Shown: positions 1 through 7,253 of the stretch, in pieces
Numbering within the stretch: position 1 is the first letter of the stretch
How the letters are laid out: each line of letters begins with the position of its first letter
Assembly: GCA_963925895.1 (NCBI GenBank)
Contig: CAWUVH010000008.1
Span: 62,001-126,000 of the forward strand
Reading direction: 5' to 3'
DNA from: Eutrophovita sp913057845
GTDB lineage: Bacteria; Pseudomonadota; Gammaproteobacteria; Burkholderiales; Eutrophovitaceae
DNA length: 64,000 nt
Program-made: the position numbers and the translations under genes
The notes under the pieces: generated by a model
Database searches by the model: none
What the model was told of the DNA's origin: nothing
What the model saw: the letters and a program-made list of their open reading frames with translations, nothing else

Positions 1-1
1 C

Positions 2-886
2 GGCACTGAGGCGCAACAAAATACTTATTTACCCAAAATGCTTTCAGGCGAGGAATGGTGGTGTCAGGGATATTCCGAGCCTGGTTCAGGTTCTGATTTA
101 GCGTCTTTAAATACCCGAGCGGAACGAAAAGGCGAGTCTTATGTTGTCAATGGTCAGAAAACGTGGACAACCCATGCTCAATGGGCTGACAAGATATTTT
201 GTTTAGTGCGCACAGGGTCGGGCACTCGCAAGCAAGAGGGCATCTCCATGTTGCTCTGTGATATGAACTCGCCAGGTGTTGAGGTTAGGCCAATCTTGAC
301 CCTAGACGGTGAGCATGAAGTCAACGAAGTTTGGTTTCAGGATGTGGAAGTTCCAGTTGAGAATTTGGTCGGCGAAGAGGGTAAGGGATGGTCGATTGGA
401 AAGTTTTTACTCTCTCATGAGCGAACCGCAATTGCTGGAGTAGGGGTTTCGAAGAGAGAGTTGGCTTATCTCAAGCATCTTGCATCGATACATCATTATC
501 ATGGAAAGCCAGTGAAAGAAGATCCGGTTTTATCGGATCGTATTGCGGAGTTAGAGATCGATCTCCTAGCTTTAGAAATGACTGTTTTGAGAGTGGCTGC
601 AGGTGAGGTTTCTGGCCGGGAGCCTGGACCAGAGGCATCAATTTTGAAAATTCGCGGTACTGAAATCCAGCAAAGACTCACTGAGCTCCAACTTGAAGTT
701 GTGGGCCAGTCGGCGTTGCCGCACTTGCCAATGGCTTGGGGCGATCATTGGATGGGTGAGACTCCGGGCGCGCTTCATGCGGCGCCGCTTGCCGCACGGT
801 ACTTAAATACTCGGAAGACCTCAATTTATGGGGGAACCAATGAGATACAACGAAACATCATTGCACAACGAGTTTTAGGGCTCTGA
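2..886 (+). CDS. Acyl-CoA dehydrogenase, PimC-like large subunit (5' partial)
   Basis: FAD-dependent acyl-CoA dehydrogenase that introduces an alpha,beta double bond into an acyl-CoA. The frame is open to the left edge (it reads GTEAQQNTYLPKM before the first ATG at 38), so the N-terminal part lies outside the window and about 294 residues are visible. The central beta-domain motif CQGYSEPGSGSDLASL and the C-terminal TSIYGGTNEIQRN are typical. The active-site Glu of medium-chain enzymes (YEG) is Gly here (YGG), as is common in this subfamily. The next gene, 61 bp downstream, encodes a second, shorter acyl-CoA dehydrogenase. That pairing resembles PimC/PimD, the two subunits of pimeloyl-CoA dehydrogenase. 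The family is certain; the exact substrate is inferred. Confidence 0.9.
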   Translation, partial: GTEAQQNTYLPKMLSGEEWWCQGYSEPGSGSDLASLNTRAERKGESYVVNGQKTWTTHAQWADKIFCLVRTGSGTRKQEGISMLLCDMNSPGVEVRPILTLDGEHEVNEVWFQDVEVPVENLVGEEGKGWSIGKFLLSHERTAIAGVGVSKRELAYLKHLASIHHYHGKPVKEDPVLSDRIAELEIDLLALEMTVLRVAAGEVSGREPGPEASILKIRGTEIQQRLTELQLEVVGQSALPHLPMAWGDHWMGETPGALHAAPLAARYLNTRKTSIYGGTNEIQRNIIAQRVLGL

Positions 887-947
887 TGCTCGTGTGAGTT
901 TTTGAATATGTGGTGATTTAATAAAATTCAATCTTAGGACTAAGTAC

Positions 948-2138
948 ATGAGGTTTACATTTACGGATGAACAGACGCTGTTCAAGGATGGGTTAGACCG
1001 TTTTCTTGAGAAAAACTTTTCTCTTGATGCAAGAAGAAAGATGGTCGAATCCAAAGAGGCTCACTCCGAGCATGTTTGGGCAGGTCTTGCAACTATGGGG
1101 GCCCTTGGTGTTCCTATCTCAGAAGGCAGTGGAGGGCTGGGCGGGGCAGGCGTTGAAGCGATGATTATCATGCAGCACCTGGGTAAACATTTGGTTCTCG
1201 AGCCTTATTTATCCTCCGTGATCTTGGCTGGTGGGTTGGTTGATCTCTGTGGCTCTGAATTTCAGAAAAAAGTGTTAATCCCAGAGCTCGTAGCAGGAGA
1301 GGGTAAGTTGGCCTTCGCCCATGCTGAACAATTGAACGACGAGGGTGGAGAGTTACTCCGCACAACAGCAACCCAGTCTGGCAACAATTGGGTGCTCAAA
1401 GGAGAGAAGAAATTAATTCTTGGGGGCGCGACAGCGGATCGTTTCATTATCTCAGCCAGAACTAGAGAGAGTAATGATCAGAACGCAGGCGTTACGCTGT
1501 TTATTGTCGAATCGTTAGATGAGAGCATAAGCGGCAAAGCATATCCATTGATCGATGGTAGTCGAGTTTTGGATATCCAATTAAATGATGTTGAGGTCGG
1601 CCCTGAATCTGTTTTGGGAACAATTGATCAGGGTCAATCGGCTATTGATTGTGTTAATGATCGAGCGACAGCAGCCATTTGTGCTGAAGCATTAGGGATT
1701 ATGGAAGTTGTCCACGAAATGACAATGGAGTATCTACGGACCAGAAAGCAATTTGGATCGGCGCTGTCCCAGTTTCAAGTGCTTCAACACCGAGCTGTTG
1801 ATATGTTTATCAATATAGAAGAGGTTCGGTCTTTGGTGATGAATGCAGCAGCGAAGGCTTGGAGTGACAACCCGTACGAAAGAGTTAGAGCTGTTTCGGC
1901 GGCAAAGGCGCTGACAAACCGTGCTGGTCGTCTTGTTGCGCAAGAGGCAATTCAGCTCCATGGCGGGATGGGGATGACGCAGGAGCTGCCTCTGGCAGAT
2001 TTTGTAAAAAGATTATTGGCAATTGAACTGATGTTCGGTGGAGAGCGATTTCAAAGGCTTCGGTTTGCAAATGCTGAGGATCAAGGTTCCGAAAAGACTG
2101 TATTCGTTTCTCCTAAAAAGCGATGGAAACAAATCTGA
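948..2138 (+). CDS. Acyl-CoA dehydrogenase, PimD-like small subunit
   Basis: A 396-residue acyl-CoA dehydrogenase. The N-terminal helical domain begins MRFTFTDEQTLFKDGLDRFL, the middle beta-domain is divergent, and the C-terminal helical domain holds the EYLRTRKQFGSALSQFQVLQHR segment and IQLHGGMGMTQELPLADFVKR. The overall pattern (LGVPISEGSGGLGGAGVEAM, then HLGKHLVLEPYLSSV) matches the small subunit of pimeloyl-CoA dehydrogenase. It follows the PimC-like gene and precedes a 3-hydroxyacyl-CoA dehydrogenase, which supports one beta-oxidation operon. A heteromeric enzyme acting on a dicarboxylyl-CoA or branched acyl-CoA is likely but not proven. Only a weak AGGA lies before the start. Confidence 0.88.
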   Translation: MRFTFTDEQTLFKDGLDRFLEKNFSLDARRKMVESKEAHSEHVWAGLATMGALGVPISEGSGGLGGAGVEAMIIMQHLGKHLVLEPYLSSVILAGGLVDLCGSEFQKKVLIPELVAGEGKLAFAHAEQLNDEGGELLRTTATQSGNNWVLKGEKKLILGGATADRFIISARTRESNDQNAGVTLFIVESLDESISGKAYPLIDGSRVLDIQLNDVEVGPESVLGTIDQGQSAIDCVNDRATAAICAEALGIMEVVHEMTMEYLRTRKQFGSALSQFQVLQHRAVDMFINIEEVRSLVMNAAAKAWSDNPYERVRAVSAAKALTNRAGRLVAQEAIQLHGGMGMTQELPLADFVKRLLAIELMFGGERFQRLRFANAEDQGSEKTVFVSPKKRWKQI

Positions 2139-2168
2139 TTCGTCTCCCCAAACTTTTAGGATTCTTAA

Positions 2169-3017
2169 ATGATATTTAAAACGGTAGGTGTAGTTGGTTC
2201 AGGTCTAATGGGATCAGAGATCGCACTCGTATTCGCACTGGCAGGCCGAAGAGTGAAATTGCATGATGCGAATCCGACGTTTCTTGACCAGGCTATGACG
2301 CGGTTAGAGCGGGTGCTTCACAAGGGTGTTGACCGGGGGCTTTATGAGCCCGACGTGATTGATGTCGTCTTGCCTCGTATTGAACGCTGCGCAGCACTGG
2401 ACAATTACTCTGATTGTGATTTGGTTGTTGAGGCAGTGTTTGAAGATGAGAAGGTTAAGGCGAGCGTGTTTTCTGATTTGGATCGACTTGTTTCCAATGA
2501 TTGTGTGCTGGCTAGCAATACCTCTAGCATCTCAATTACGACGCTAGCGTCTAAAGTTTCAGAGGCTCGTAGGTCACGATTTATTGGCACCCACTTTTTT
2601 TCACCGGTGTCTCGAATGAAGTTGGTCGAGGTTATTCCAGGTTTAGATACTGATCCATTGATTGTTGATCAGATGATGAACGCATGCCGAGAAATTGGGA
2701 AAACACCCATTGAAGTTAAAGATGTCGTCGGTTTTGCGGTGAATCGGCTGCTTCACGCAATGATGATTGAAGCGACGCGATTGGTCGAAGAAGGAGTCGC
2801 ATCTCCTGAAGATATAGATGTCGCATGCCGCCTCGGTCTTGGGCACCCCATTGGACCCTTCCAATTGATGGATGCGACACAAATCAGTCTATCCCTGCAA
2901 GTGCAGGAAATCTTATGCGAAGCCTATGGTGATCGTTTTAAGCCCAGGCCAATTATGAAACAAATGGTTGGTGCTGGTTATAACGGAAAGAAATCTGGTC
3001 GAGGTTGGTATAAGTAG
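2169..3017 (+). CDS. 3-hydroxyacyl-CoA dehydrogenase (Hbd/PaaH type)
   Basis: Stand-alone NAD-dependent 3-hydroxyacyl-CoA dehydrogenase of 282 residues, the usual length, catalysing the third step of beta-oxidation (3-hydroxyacyl-CoA to 3-oxoacyl-CoA). The N-terminal Rossmann fold shows GVVGSGLMGSEIA. The catalytic-His region is GTHFFSPVSRMKLVEV near residue 140, and the C-terminal dimerisation domain has FAVNRLLHAMMIEATRLVEEG and LGLGHPIGPFQLMD. It lies 30 bp after the PimD-like gene, so it is probably co-transcribed. An L-gulonate or other HAD-like dehydrogenase is less likely because the His-containing HFFSPV and NR motifs are intact. Confidence 0.93.
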   Translation: MIFKTVGVVGSGLMGSEIALVFALAGRRVKLHDANPTFLDQAMTRLERVLHKGVDRGLYEPDVIDVVLPRIERCAALDNYSDCDLVVEAVFEDEKVKASVFSDLDRLVSNDCVLASNTSSISITTLASKVSEARRSRFIGTHFFSPVSRMKLVEVIPGLDTDPLIVDQMMNACREIGKTPIEVKDVVGFAVNRLLHAMMIEATRLVEEGVASPEDIDVACRLGLGHPIGPFQLMDATQISLSLQVQEILCEAYGDRFKPRPIMKQMVGAGYNGKKSGRGWYK

Positions 3018-3050
3018 TAACGTCTCGCGCCGTTAACATGAGTTTATAGT

Positions 3051-3521
3051 GTGAATATGAGTGTTGAAAAGAAATTATATTGGGAGGACTTTGTCCCTGG
3101 CAGTCGAGAGTCAATGGGGCTGGTCACGGTCGATCTGAATGAAGTTCTCGAGTTTGCTAGTCGTTACGACCCTCAGCCATTCCACATCAATCAGGAGCAG
3201 GCTAAGCATTCGATCTATGGCGGGATTATTGCAAGCGGTTGGCATACTTGCGCCATGGTCATGCGACTCATGTGTGACTCATATTTGCTTAACTCGACGA
3301 GCTTGGGGTCACCGGGTATTGAGGGAGTGAAGTGGCCCCACCCAGTGTATCCGGGTGATGTTTTAACCGCCTATCGCACTGTCATTGAGACTCGGCCTTC
3401 CGGTTCTAAACCTGACCGTGGGATTGTGAAAACGTTTTGGGAAGTTGAAAACCAAAATGGTGAGCTAGTTATGTCTATGACGGGTGTTAATTTCTTTTTA
3501 AGGCGAAAGGTAAGTCAATGA
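3051..3521 (+). CDS. MaoC family dehydratase
   Basis: Hot-dog fold (R)-specific enoyl-CoA hydratase-like protein of about 156 residues. The hydratase motif is FASRYDPQPFHINQEQAKHS followed by YGGIIASGWHT, where the Asp and His form the usual hydratase pair. The listed start is a GTG; an ATG two codons later (3057) is equally plausible because no clear ribosome-binding site separates them. It sits between the 3-hydroxyacyl-CoA dehydrogenase and a ComB-like gene, and its stop overlaps the next start by 4 bp (ATGA). It probably hydrates the enoyl-CoA made by the upstream dehydrogenases, although the R-stereochemistry usual for MaoC would not fit an L-3-hydroxyacyl-CoA dehydrogenase. Confidence 0.88.
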   Translation: MNMSVEKKLYWEDFVPGSRESMGLVTVDLNEVLEFASRYDPQPFHINQEQAKHSIYGGIIASGWHTCAMVMRLMCDSYLLNSTSLGSPGIEGVKWPHPVYPGDVLTAYRTVIETRPSGSKPDRGIVKTFWEVENQNGELVMSMTGVNFFLRRKVSQ

Positions 3522-4270
3522 TTCAGGAAGTTAACCACTTTAAACATAAGGTGCATGTTCTATTCAAAAGGGAGGATCTTGATCATGAGCGACTTGAGGG
3601 TAAAGTTGCCATTGTGCTCGATGTTTTATTTGCGACCACTACAATTATTCATGCGGTGCATTCTGGCGCTAAAGAAGTAATCCCCACTTTGAATGAGAGC
3701 TCTGCTCGAGAGGTGGCTCAGAATTATGATGAGGAAGCGCATTTATTGGCTGGTGAATTGTATGGAGAGACGTTGCCGGGATTTTTACATCCTGCGCCGT
3801 TAAGGCTGGCTGAGGAACCGCTATTCGATAAGACATTAATATACTCGACAACTAACGGAACGGTTGCGCTCAGGCAGGCAGCCGCGGCAGACCAAGTCTT
3901 CGTGGGAGCGCTAATTAACGCCGAGGCGTTGGTTGATCATGTGTTGACTTCATACCCTGGAAAAACCATTCTGGTCGTGTGCTCTGGATCGATGGGTAAT
4001 CCAAATCTTGAGGATGCTTTTGGTGCGGGTTACTTTGTTGATTTATTAAAGGCCCGTATGCAGAATGTGGGCCATGATGCTTTTTCTGATACAGCAGAGG
4101 CGGCGCGCATGATATTTAAATCTGAACCTTCTGTGAAATCTTTGCTCAGATCCCGTGTTGGACGTTTGATGGTTGAGCGTGGGATGGAAGAAGAAGTTCG
4201 GTTTGCGGCAAATCTCAGCACACATCAGACTATCCCTAAGGTTTTTGGTGGAGTGGTCAAACCTGTTTAA
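3518..4270 (+). CDS. 2-phosphosulfolactate phosphatase-like protein (ComB family)
   Basis: A 250-residue ComB-family protein. The diagnostic segments are in order: VAIVLDVLFATTTIIHAVHS near residue 30, LLAGELYGETLPGF near 77, YSTTNGTVAL near 108, and SMGNPNLEDAFGAGYFVDLL. In methanogens ComB hydrolyses (R)-2-phospho-3-sulfolactate in coenzyme M synthesis. Bacterial homologues are widespread and mostly uncharacterised, so the substrate here is unknown. The start overlaps the MaoC stop (ATGA), which makes it the translationally coupled last gene of an acyl-CoA operon. That is an unexpected place for a sulfolactate enzyme and hints at a different phosphate ester or a sulfonate-linked pathway. 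Confidence 0.85.
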   Translation: MIQEVNHFKHKVHVLFKREDLDHERLEGKVAIVLDVLFATTTIIHAVHSGAKEVIPTLNESSAREVAQNYDEEAHLLAGELYGETLPGFLHPAPLRLAEEPLFDKTLIYSTTNGTVALRQAAAADQVFVGALINAEALVDHVLTSYPGKTILVVCSGSMGNPNLEDAFGAGYFVDLLKARMQNVGHDAFSDTAEAARMIFKSEPSVKSLLRSRVGRLMVERGMEEEVRFAANLSTHQTIPKVFGGVVKPV

Positions 4271-4311
4271 GGCGTGCGGCCACATGTAACTCATTTTTTT
4301 GGGAGTTAATA

Positions 4312-4629
4312 ATGAAGTTTCTCTTTTTATCCTGTTTTTTTGTTTTCTCTTTTGGCGGGGGCGCGCATGCCGCTATTAATTGCAGCAATCCTACAGGAGG
4401 CGTCGAGCGATTGATCTGTACGAGCAGTCGCGCTTCGGTTTCGCAAGAAGATTTGGCATTTTCCTATAATCTAGCGATGCGCCGGGGCGTTGATATGAAG
4501 TTATTGCAGCAGTCTCAAACTGACTGGTATAACAACGTGTTAAGTCGATGCAATAACGTAACGTGTGCTGTTGACGCTATGGCTGAGCGGAGCGCTGAAA
4601 TTGAAAATATGGATGGTAAGTCGGACTAA
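4312..4629 (+). CDS. Secreted LprI-like (DUF1311) small protein
   Basis: A 105-residue protein with a signal peptide (MKFLFLSCFFVFSFGGGAHA, then AINCS). The mature part has four cysteines and the LprI-type pattern: Cys, VERLIC, an amphipathic helix with LAFSYN, then QSQTDWYNNVLSRC and TCAVDAMAERSAEIE. LprI-family proteins are periplasmic or lipoprotein-anchored, and some inhibit host lysozyme. No lipobox is visible here, so a soluble periplasmic protein is expected. A GGGAG-type ribosome-binding site (tttgggagttaataATG) supports the start. The role in this organism is unknown. Confidence 0.72.
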   Translation: MKFLFLSCFFVFSFGGGAHAAINCSNPTGGVERLICTSSRASVSQEDLAFSYNLAMRRGVDMKLLQQSQTDWYNNVLSRCNNVTCAVDAMAERSAEIENMDGKSD

Positions 4630-4668
4630 TAAATTTTTAAGTTCTCGTTCGTTTGTGCGCTAGCTGAT

Positions 4669-5370
4669 TTATCCAAGAGTGGTCCGACGCCAAAGTGCGT
4701 CTAGTGCATCAATTTCGCTGCTATTGAAGCGACTCTCTTTCTCCCAGTAGCGACCTGATGGTACGTAGTAGCCCAGGTTTTGCTCTAGCTCAAGCGCTTG
4801 TGTAATGAGTTCTTCATTAAAGGAATTAGGTTTTTCTTGCGCGATGCTATTCAGCGCGGCGCGAGGAAATCTTAGACGTGATGGATCCTTAGATAAATTC
4901 ACCACGGCACAACCTTGCCGCGCCCCCATGGCTTGTAGTCGCACGGATTTTGCCTCAAGGTCACGTAAAGTGACGTCATCACGGAGCGGATCGGCAGTGC
5001 CGCTACCATAAAAATGTGTATTTTTTGTTGTGGTGTAGACCATGTCACAACCCATGAACGCAAGTACTTTGGGTTTGTAATGTCCTAGAGCGAAGTATCC
5101 GGCGGTAAATGCCATGGTGCCGCCGGAATAGACAAACCCGCCATAGTTATTTTGTACCGGAACGAACGAATCCTCTTCTATCACCTGTTGATTGTTTTGT
5201 GGAGTCGGACGGTTTTTCAGAGGAAAATCCCAGGCATAAATAGCGGCATCCCAATCGGGGCGGACTAGCCACGCATTATTGATAGCCAATATGTTCGTAA
5301 AGAGAGATTTAGGCCAATCTCTTACTGCAGTTACATTTGGGGCGGAGCCTAAGATTAAAACTATGGACAT
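4669..5370 (-). CDS. Unassigned Rossmann-like protein (possible DUF115/sialyltransferase-like fold)
   Basis: A 233-residue cytoplasmic protein that I cannot assign with confidence. The N-terminus MSIVLILGSAPNVTAV looks like a nucleotide-binding beta-strand and glycine loop. The middle has SGGTMAFTAGYFALGHYKPK followed by VLAFMGCDMVY and a THFYG segment. This resembles the G-x-x-x-x-x-x-A-x-x-LG-x-x-x-x-x-x-G-x-D arrangement of DUF115 and GT42-type glycosyltransferases. The C-terminal 60 residues are helical and Trp/Arg rich. An AAGG site lies 8 bp before the ATG. It stands alone between a convergent LprI-like gene and a DapA-like gene on the same strand. The open frame is convincing; the function is open. 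Confidence 0.6.
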   Translation of the reverse strand: MSIVLILGSAPNVTAVRDWPKSLFTNILAINNAWLVRPDWDAAIYAWDFPLKNRPTPQNNQQVIEEDSFVPVQNNYGGFVYSGGTMAFTAGYFALGHYKPKVLAFMGCDMVYTTTKNTHFYGSGTADPLRDDVTLRDLEAKSVRLQAMGARQGCAVVNLSKDPSRLRFPRAALNSIAQEKPNSFNEELITQALELEQNLGYYVPSGRYWEKESRFNSSEIDALDALWRRTTLG

Positions 5371-5455
5371 CGAAGAGCCTTCACGTCATACGAGGTTGCT
5401 ACACCCACGAAAAAAACGAAGTATATGTGGTTCAGCTCTTTAGGTAACGATGTTT

Positions 5456-6379
5456 TTACCGAATTGAATCTAAAGAGATTGGTCTGGTCACATTTTGGTC
5501 CGGTAGTGTGCACTTCAAAAGCGTTCGGAGGGTTGTTGAGATGGAATCGGAGCCTTGAGCACCTGGAGACCTTACTCTAGCTGTGCGAATGGCACCGCGC
5601 ATTTTGAGCAGCTCCTTTCGAATTGCCACGCCTGGATGCTGTTCATAAACGATTAAGGGCAGGAAGCGTTGATAAATTCGGTGAACGGATGCCCAATCTT
5701 TTTGTTGCGCAGCCTCTACGAGGACCATAAGTGCCTCAGGAAATGCAAAACCTGTGTTGAATCCATCTGACCCACCTTCCAAATCAAAAGCAGCATACAG
5801 AGCGCCAAGTCCGGTCATAATGTTGATTTTTTTCTTGTAACGTGCTTTGAGTGATTTTAGTTTCGGTGCCGTGGGTACGGCTTCTAGCTTCACACCGCCA
5901 AACCCAGTCAGTTCATCTAACATTCGAAAGATTAATTCGTTGGGCATATGTACGCCAGTTGAGGCAGGGTGGTCTTGCAAAATGACAGGGAGATCGGTTT
6001 CATTCAATATGGTTTGGAAATGTTTGAATACTTTTTCGTCTGATGGCGCGGGTTCTGCTTGCGGTGTCACCATCACTGCACTTGCCCCCAATCTTTTTGC
6101 GGTCGCATTGTGTTGGATTACGGAACGTGTTCCGGTTGCGCTCGTACCGACAATGACGGGTAATTGTTCTGCTGCCTGGGTTGCTGTGGTGATAATTAAT
6201 TTTCGTTCATCATCGGTTAGACGATTTGCTTCTCCGAGCACTCCTAAGATTGTGACTCCATTGACTCCAATATCTTTCATCAAGTGAATCATGGTTTGAA
6301 TTGATTTCGTGTCCACTGACTCGTCTTCGTTGAATGGGGTCACTAAGATGGGTATTACACCGCTGAATTTCATGTCCAT
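5456..6379 (-). CDS. DapA/NanA-superfamily lyase with altered active site
   Basis: A 307-residue TIM-barrel protein of the dihydrodipicolinate synthase/N-acetylneuraminate lyase superfamily (class I, Schiff-base aldolases). The Schiff-base lysine is present in FGGVKLEA (K164). The two classical Thr of the GTTGE loop are V47 and L48 (GVLGEA), and the proton-relay Tyr of YNxP is Gln in LQDHPAS (Q135). It is therefore unlikely to be the lysine-pathway enzyme and more likely acts on another 2-oxo acid. It is transcribed divergently from an HpaI-type aldolase 103 bp away, suggesting shared control. The C-terminal 40 residues (after RGAIRTARVRSPG) extend beyond the usual core. ATG at 6373 is an alternative start. 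Confidence 0.88.
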   Translation of the reverse strand: MDMKFSGVIPILVTPFNEDESVDTKSIQTMIHLMKDIGVNGVTILGVLGEANRLTDDERKLIITTATQAAEQLPVIVGTSATGTRSVIQHNATAKRLGASAVMVTPQAEPAPSDEKVFKHFQTILNETDLPVILQDHPASTGVHMPNELIFRMLDELTGFGGVKLEAVPTAPKLKSLKARYKKKINIMTGLGALYAAFDLEGGSDGFNTGFAFPEALMVLVEAAQQKDWASVHRIYQRFLPLIVYEQHPGVAIRKELLKMRGAIRTARVRSPGAQGSDSISTTLRTLLKCTLPDQNVTRPISLDSIR

Positions 6380-6382
6380 GAT

Positions 6383-6447
6383 TTCTTATTAAAGGTTATC
6401 ATTTATAAGAATAATTGAGATGTGAGTTTGTATTCGGAAGAAACTCA
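6383..6447. promoter_or_regulatory. Divergent control region with two inverted repeats
   Basis: The 103-bp region between the DapA-like and HpaI-like genes must hold both promoters. Two imperfectly spaced inverted repeats are visible: TTCTTAT (6383-6389) with ATAAGAA (6405-6411), and TGAGTTT (6423-6429) with AAACTCA (6441-6447). Such sites are typical regulator targets in divergent pairs, but short repeats arise easily in AT-rich DNA. No regulator gene is adjacent. Confidence 0.3.
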
Positions 6448-6482
6448 TCTTCTTCAAAACCGTAAGAGCAAGAGGTTACCGC

Positions 6483-7253
6483 ATGCAATTCATACAGAAT
6501 AAACTAAAAATAGCGCTTCAAGATGGAAAAGCCCAAATTGGATGTTGGTTGATGACAGGCAGTCCGTTGGCTACTGAAATATGCGCGTCCAGTGGCTTTG
6601 ATTGGGTATTAATTGATATGGAGCATACCCCGAATGATGTGCCGCAAGTCTTATCTCTTGTGCACGCGGCATCGGCCTATCCAGTTTCTATTGCGGTACG
6701 AGCGCCATGGAATGACGCCGTTATGATTAAGCGGTTGTTGGATATGGGGGTGCAAACCATCATGGTGCCAAATGTCAGGACCAAACAAGAGGCGGAGGCT
6801 GCGGTTGCTGCGGTTCGGTACCCACCCCGAGGCACTAGAGGCGTATCTGGGAACTCCCGATCAAACCGTTTTGGTCGAATTAAGGATTATTTCGACCGTG
6901 CCGATGAGCACATCTGTTTGATTGTTCAAATAGAAACGCAAATGGGTTGGGATAACATTGAGGAAATAGCTGCTGTTGATGGGATTAATTGTCTTTTTGT
7001 CGGTCCTGCCGACCTGGCTGCAGATATTGGTTATCTTGGAAAGAATGGCGAGGCGGTTCCCCAGGCGGCTATGGCGGATGTGATAGCACGCACAGTTAAT
7101 GCAGGTTGTGCGGCCGGCATTCTTGCATTTGATGATGCTGAGGCAAAGAAGTGGTTGGATCACGGTGCGACTTTCATCGCCGTTACGGGTGATGGATTTC
7201 TTTTGTCTCGGGGAATGGATGCCGTTGTGAAATCTTTCAAGGAGGGCGAATGA
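6483..7253 (+). CDS. HpcH/HpaI-type class II aldolase
   Basis: A 256-residue metal-dependent pyruvate aldolase of the HpcH/HpaI family (4-hydroxy-2-oxoheptanedioate or 2-keto-3-deoxy-sugar-acid aldolase type). The expected active-site residues are visible: H48 in LIDMEH, R73 in AVRAPW, metal ligands E151 in VQIETQ and D177 in VGPADLAADIG. The start is supported by AGAGG 7 bp upstream. The last codons overlap the start of a MaoC-type gene (ATGA at 7250-7253), so aldolase and hydratase are coupled. It faces a DapA-superfamily lyase on the other strand; together they suggest catabolism of a 2-oxo or hydroxy acid. The true substrate cannot be read from the sequence. Confidence 0.9.
   Translation: MQFIQNKLKIALQDGKAQIGCWLMTGSPLATEICASSGFDWVLIDMEHTPNDVPQVLSLVHAASAYPVSIAVRAPWNDAVMIKRLLDMGVQTIMVPNVRTKQEAEAAVAAVRYPPRGTRGVSGNSRSNRFGRIKDYFDRADEHICLIVQIETQMGWDNIEEIAAVDGINCLFVGPADLAADIGYLGKNGEAVPQAAMADVIARTVNAGCAAGILAFDDAEAKKWLDHGATFIAVTGDGFLLSRGMDAVVKSFKEGE

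Noticed and set aside
5847..6287. Plus-strand 146-codon open frame
   Set aside because: It is antisense to the DapA-like gene, whose protein shows clear TIM-barrel motifs.
5456..6379. Dihydrodipicolinate synthase of lysine synthesis
   Set aside because: The Thr-Thr pair and active-site Tyr are replaced, and no lysine genes are near.
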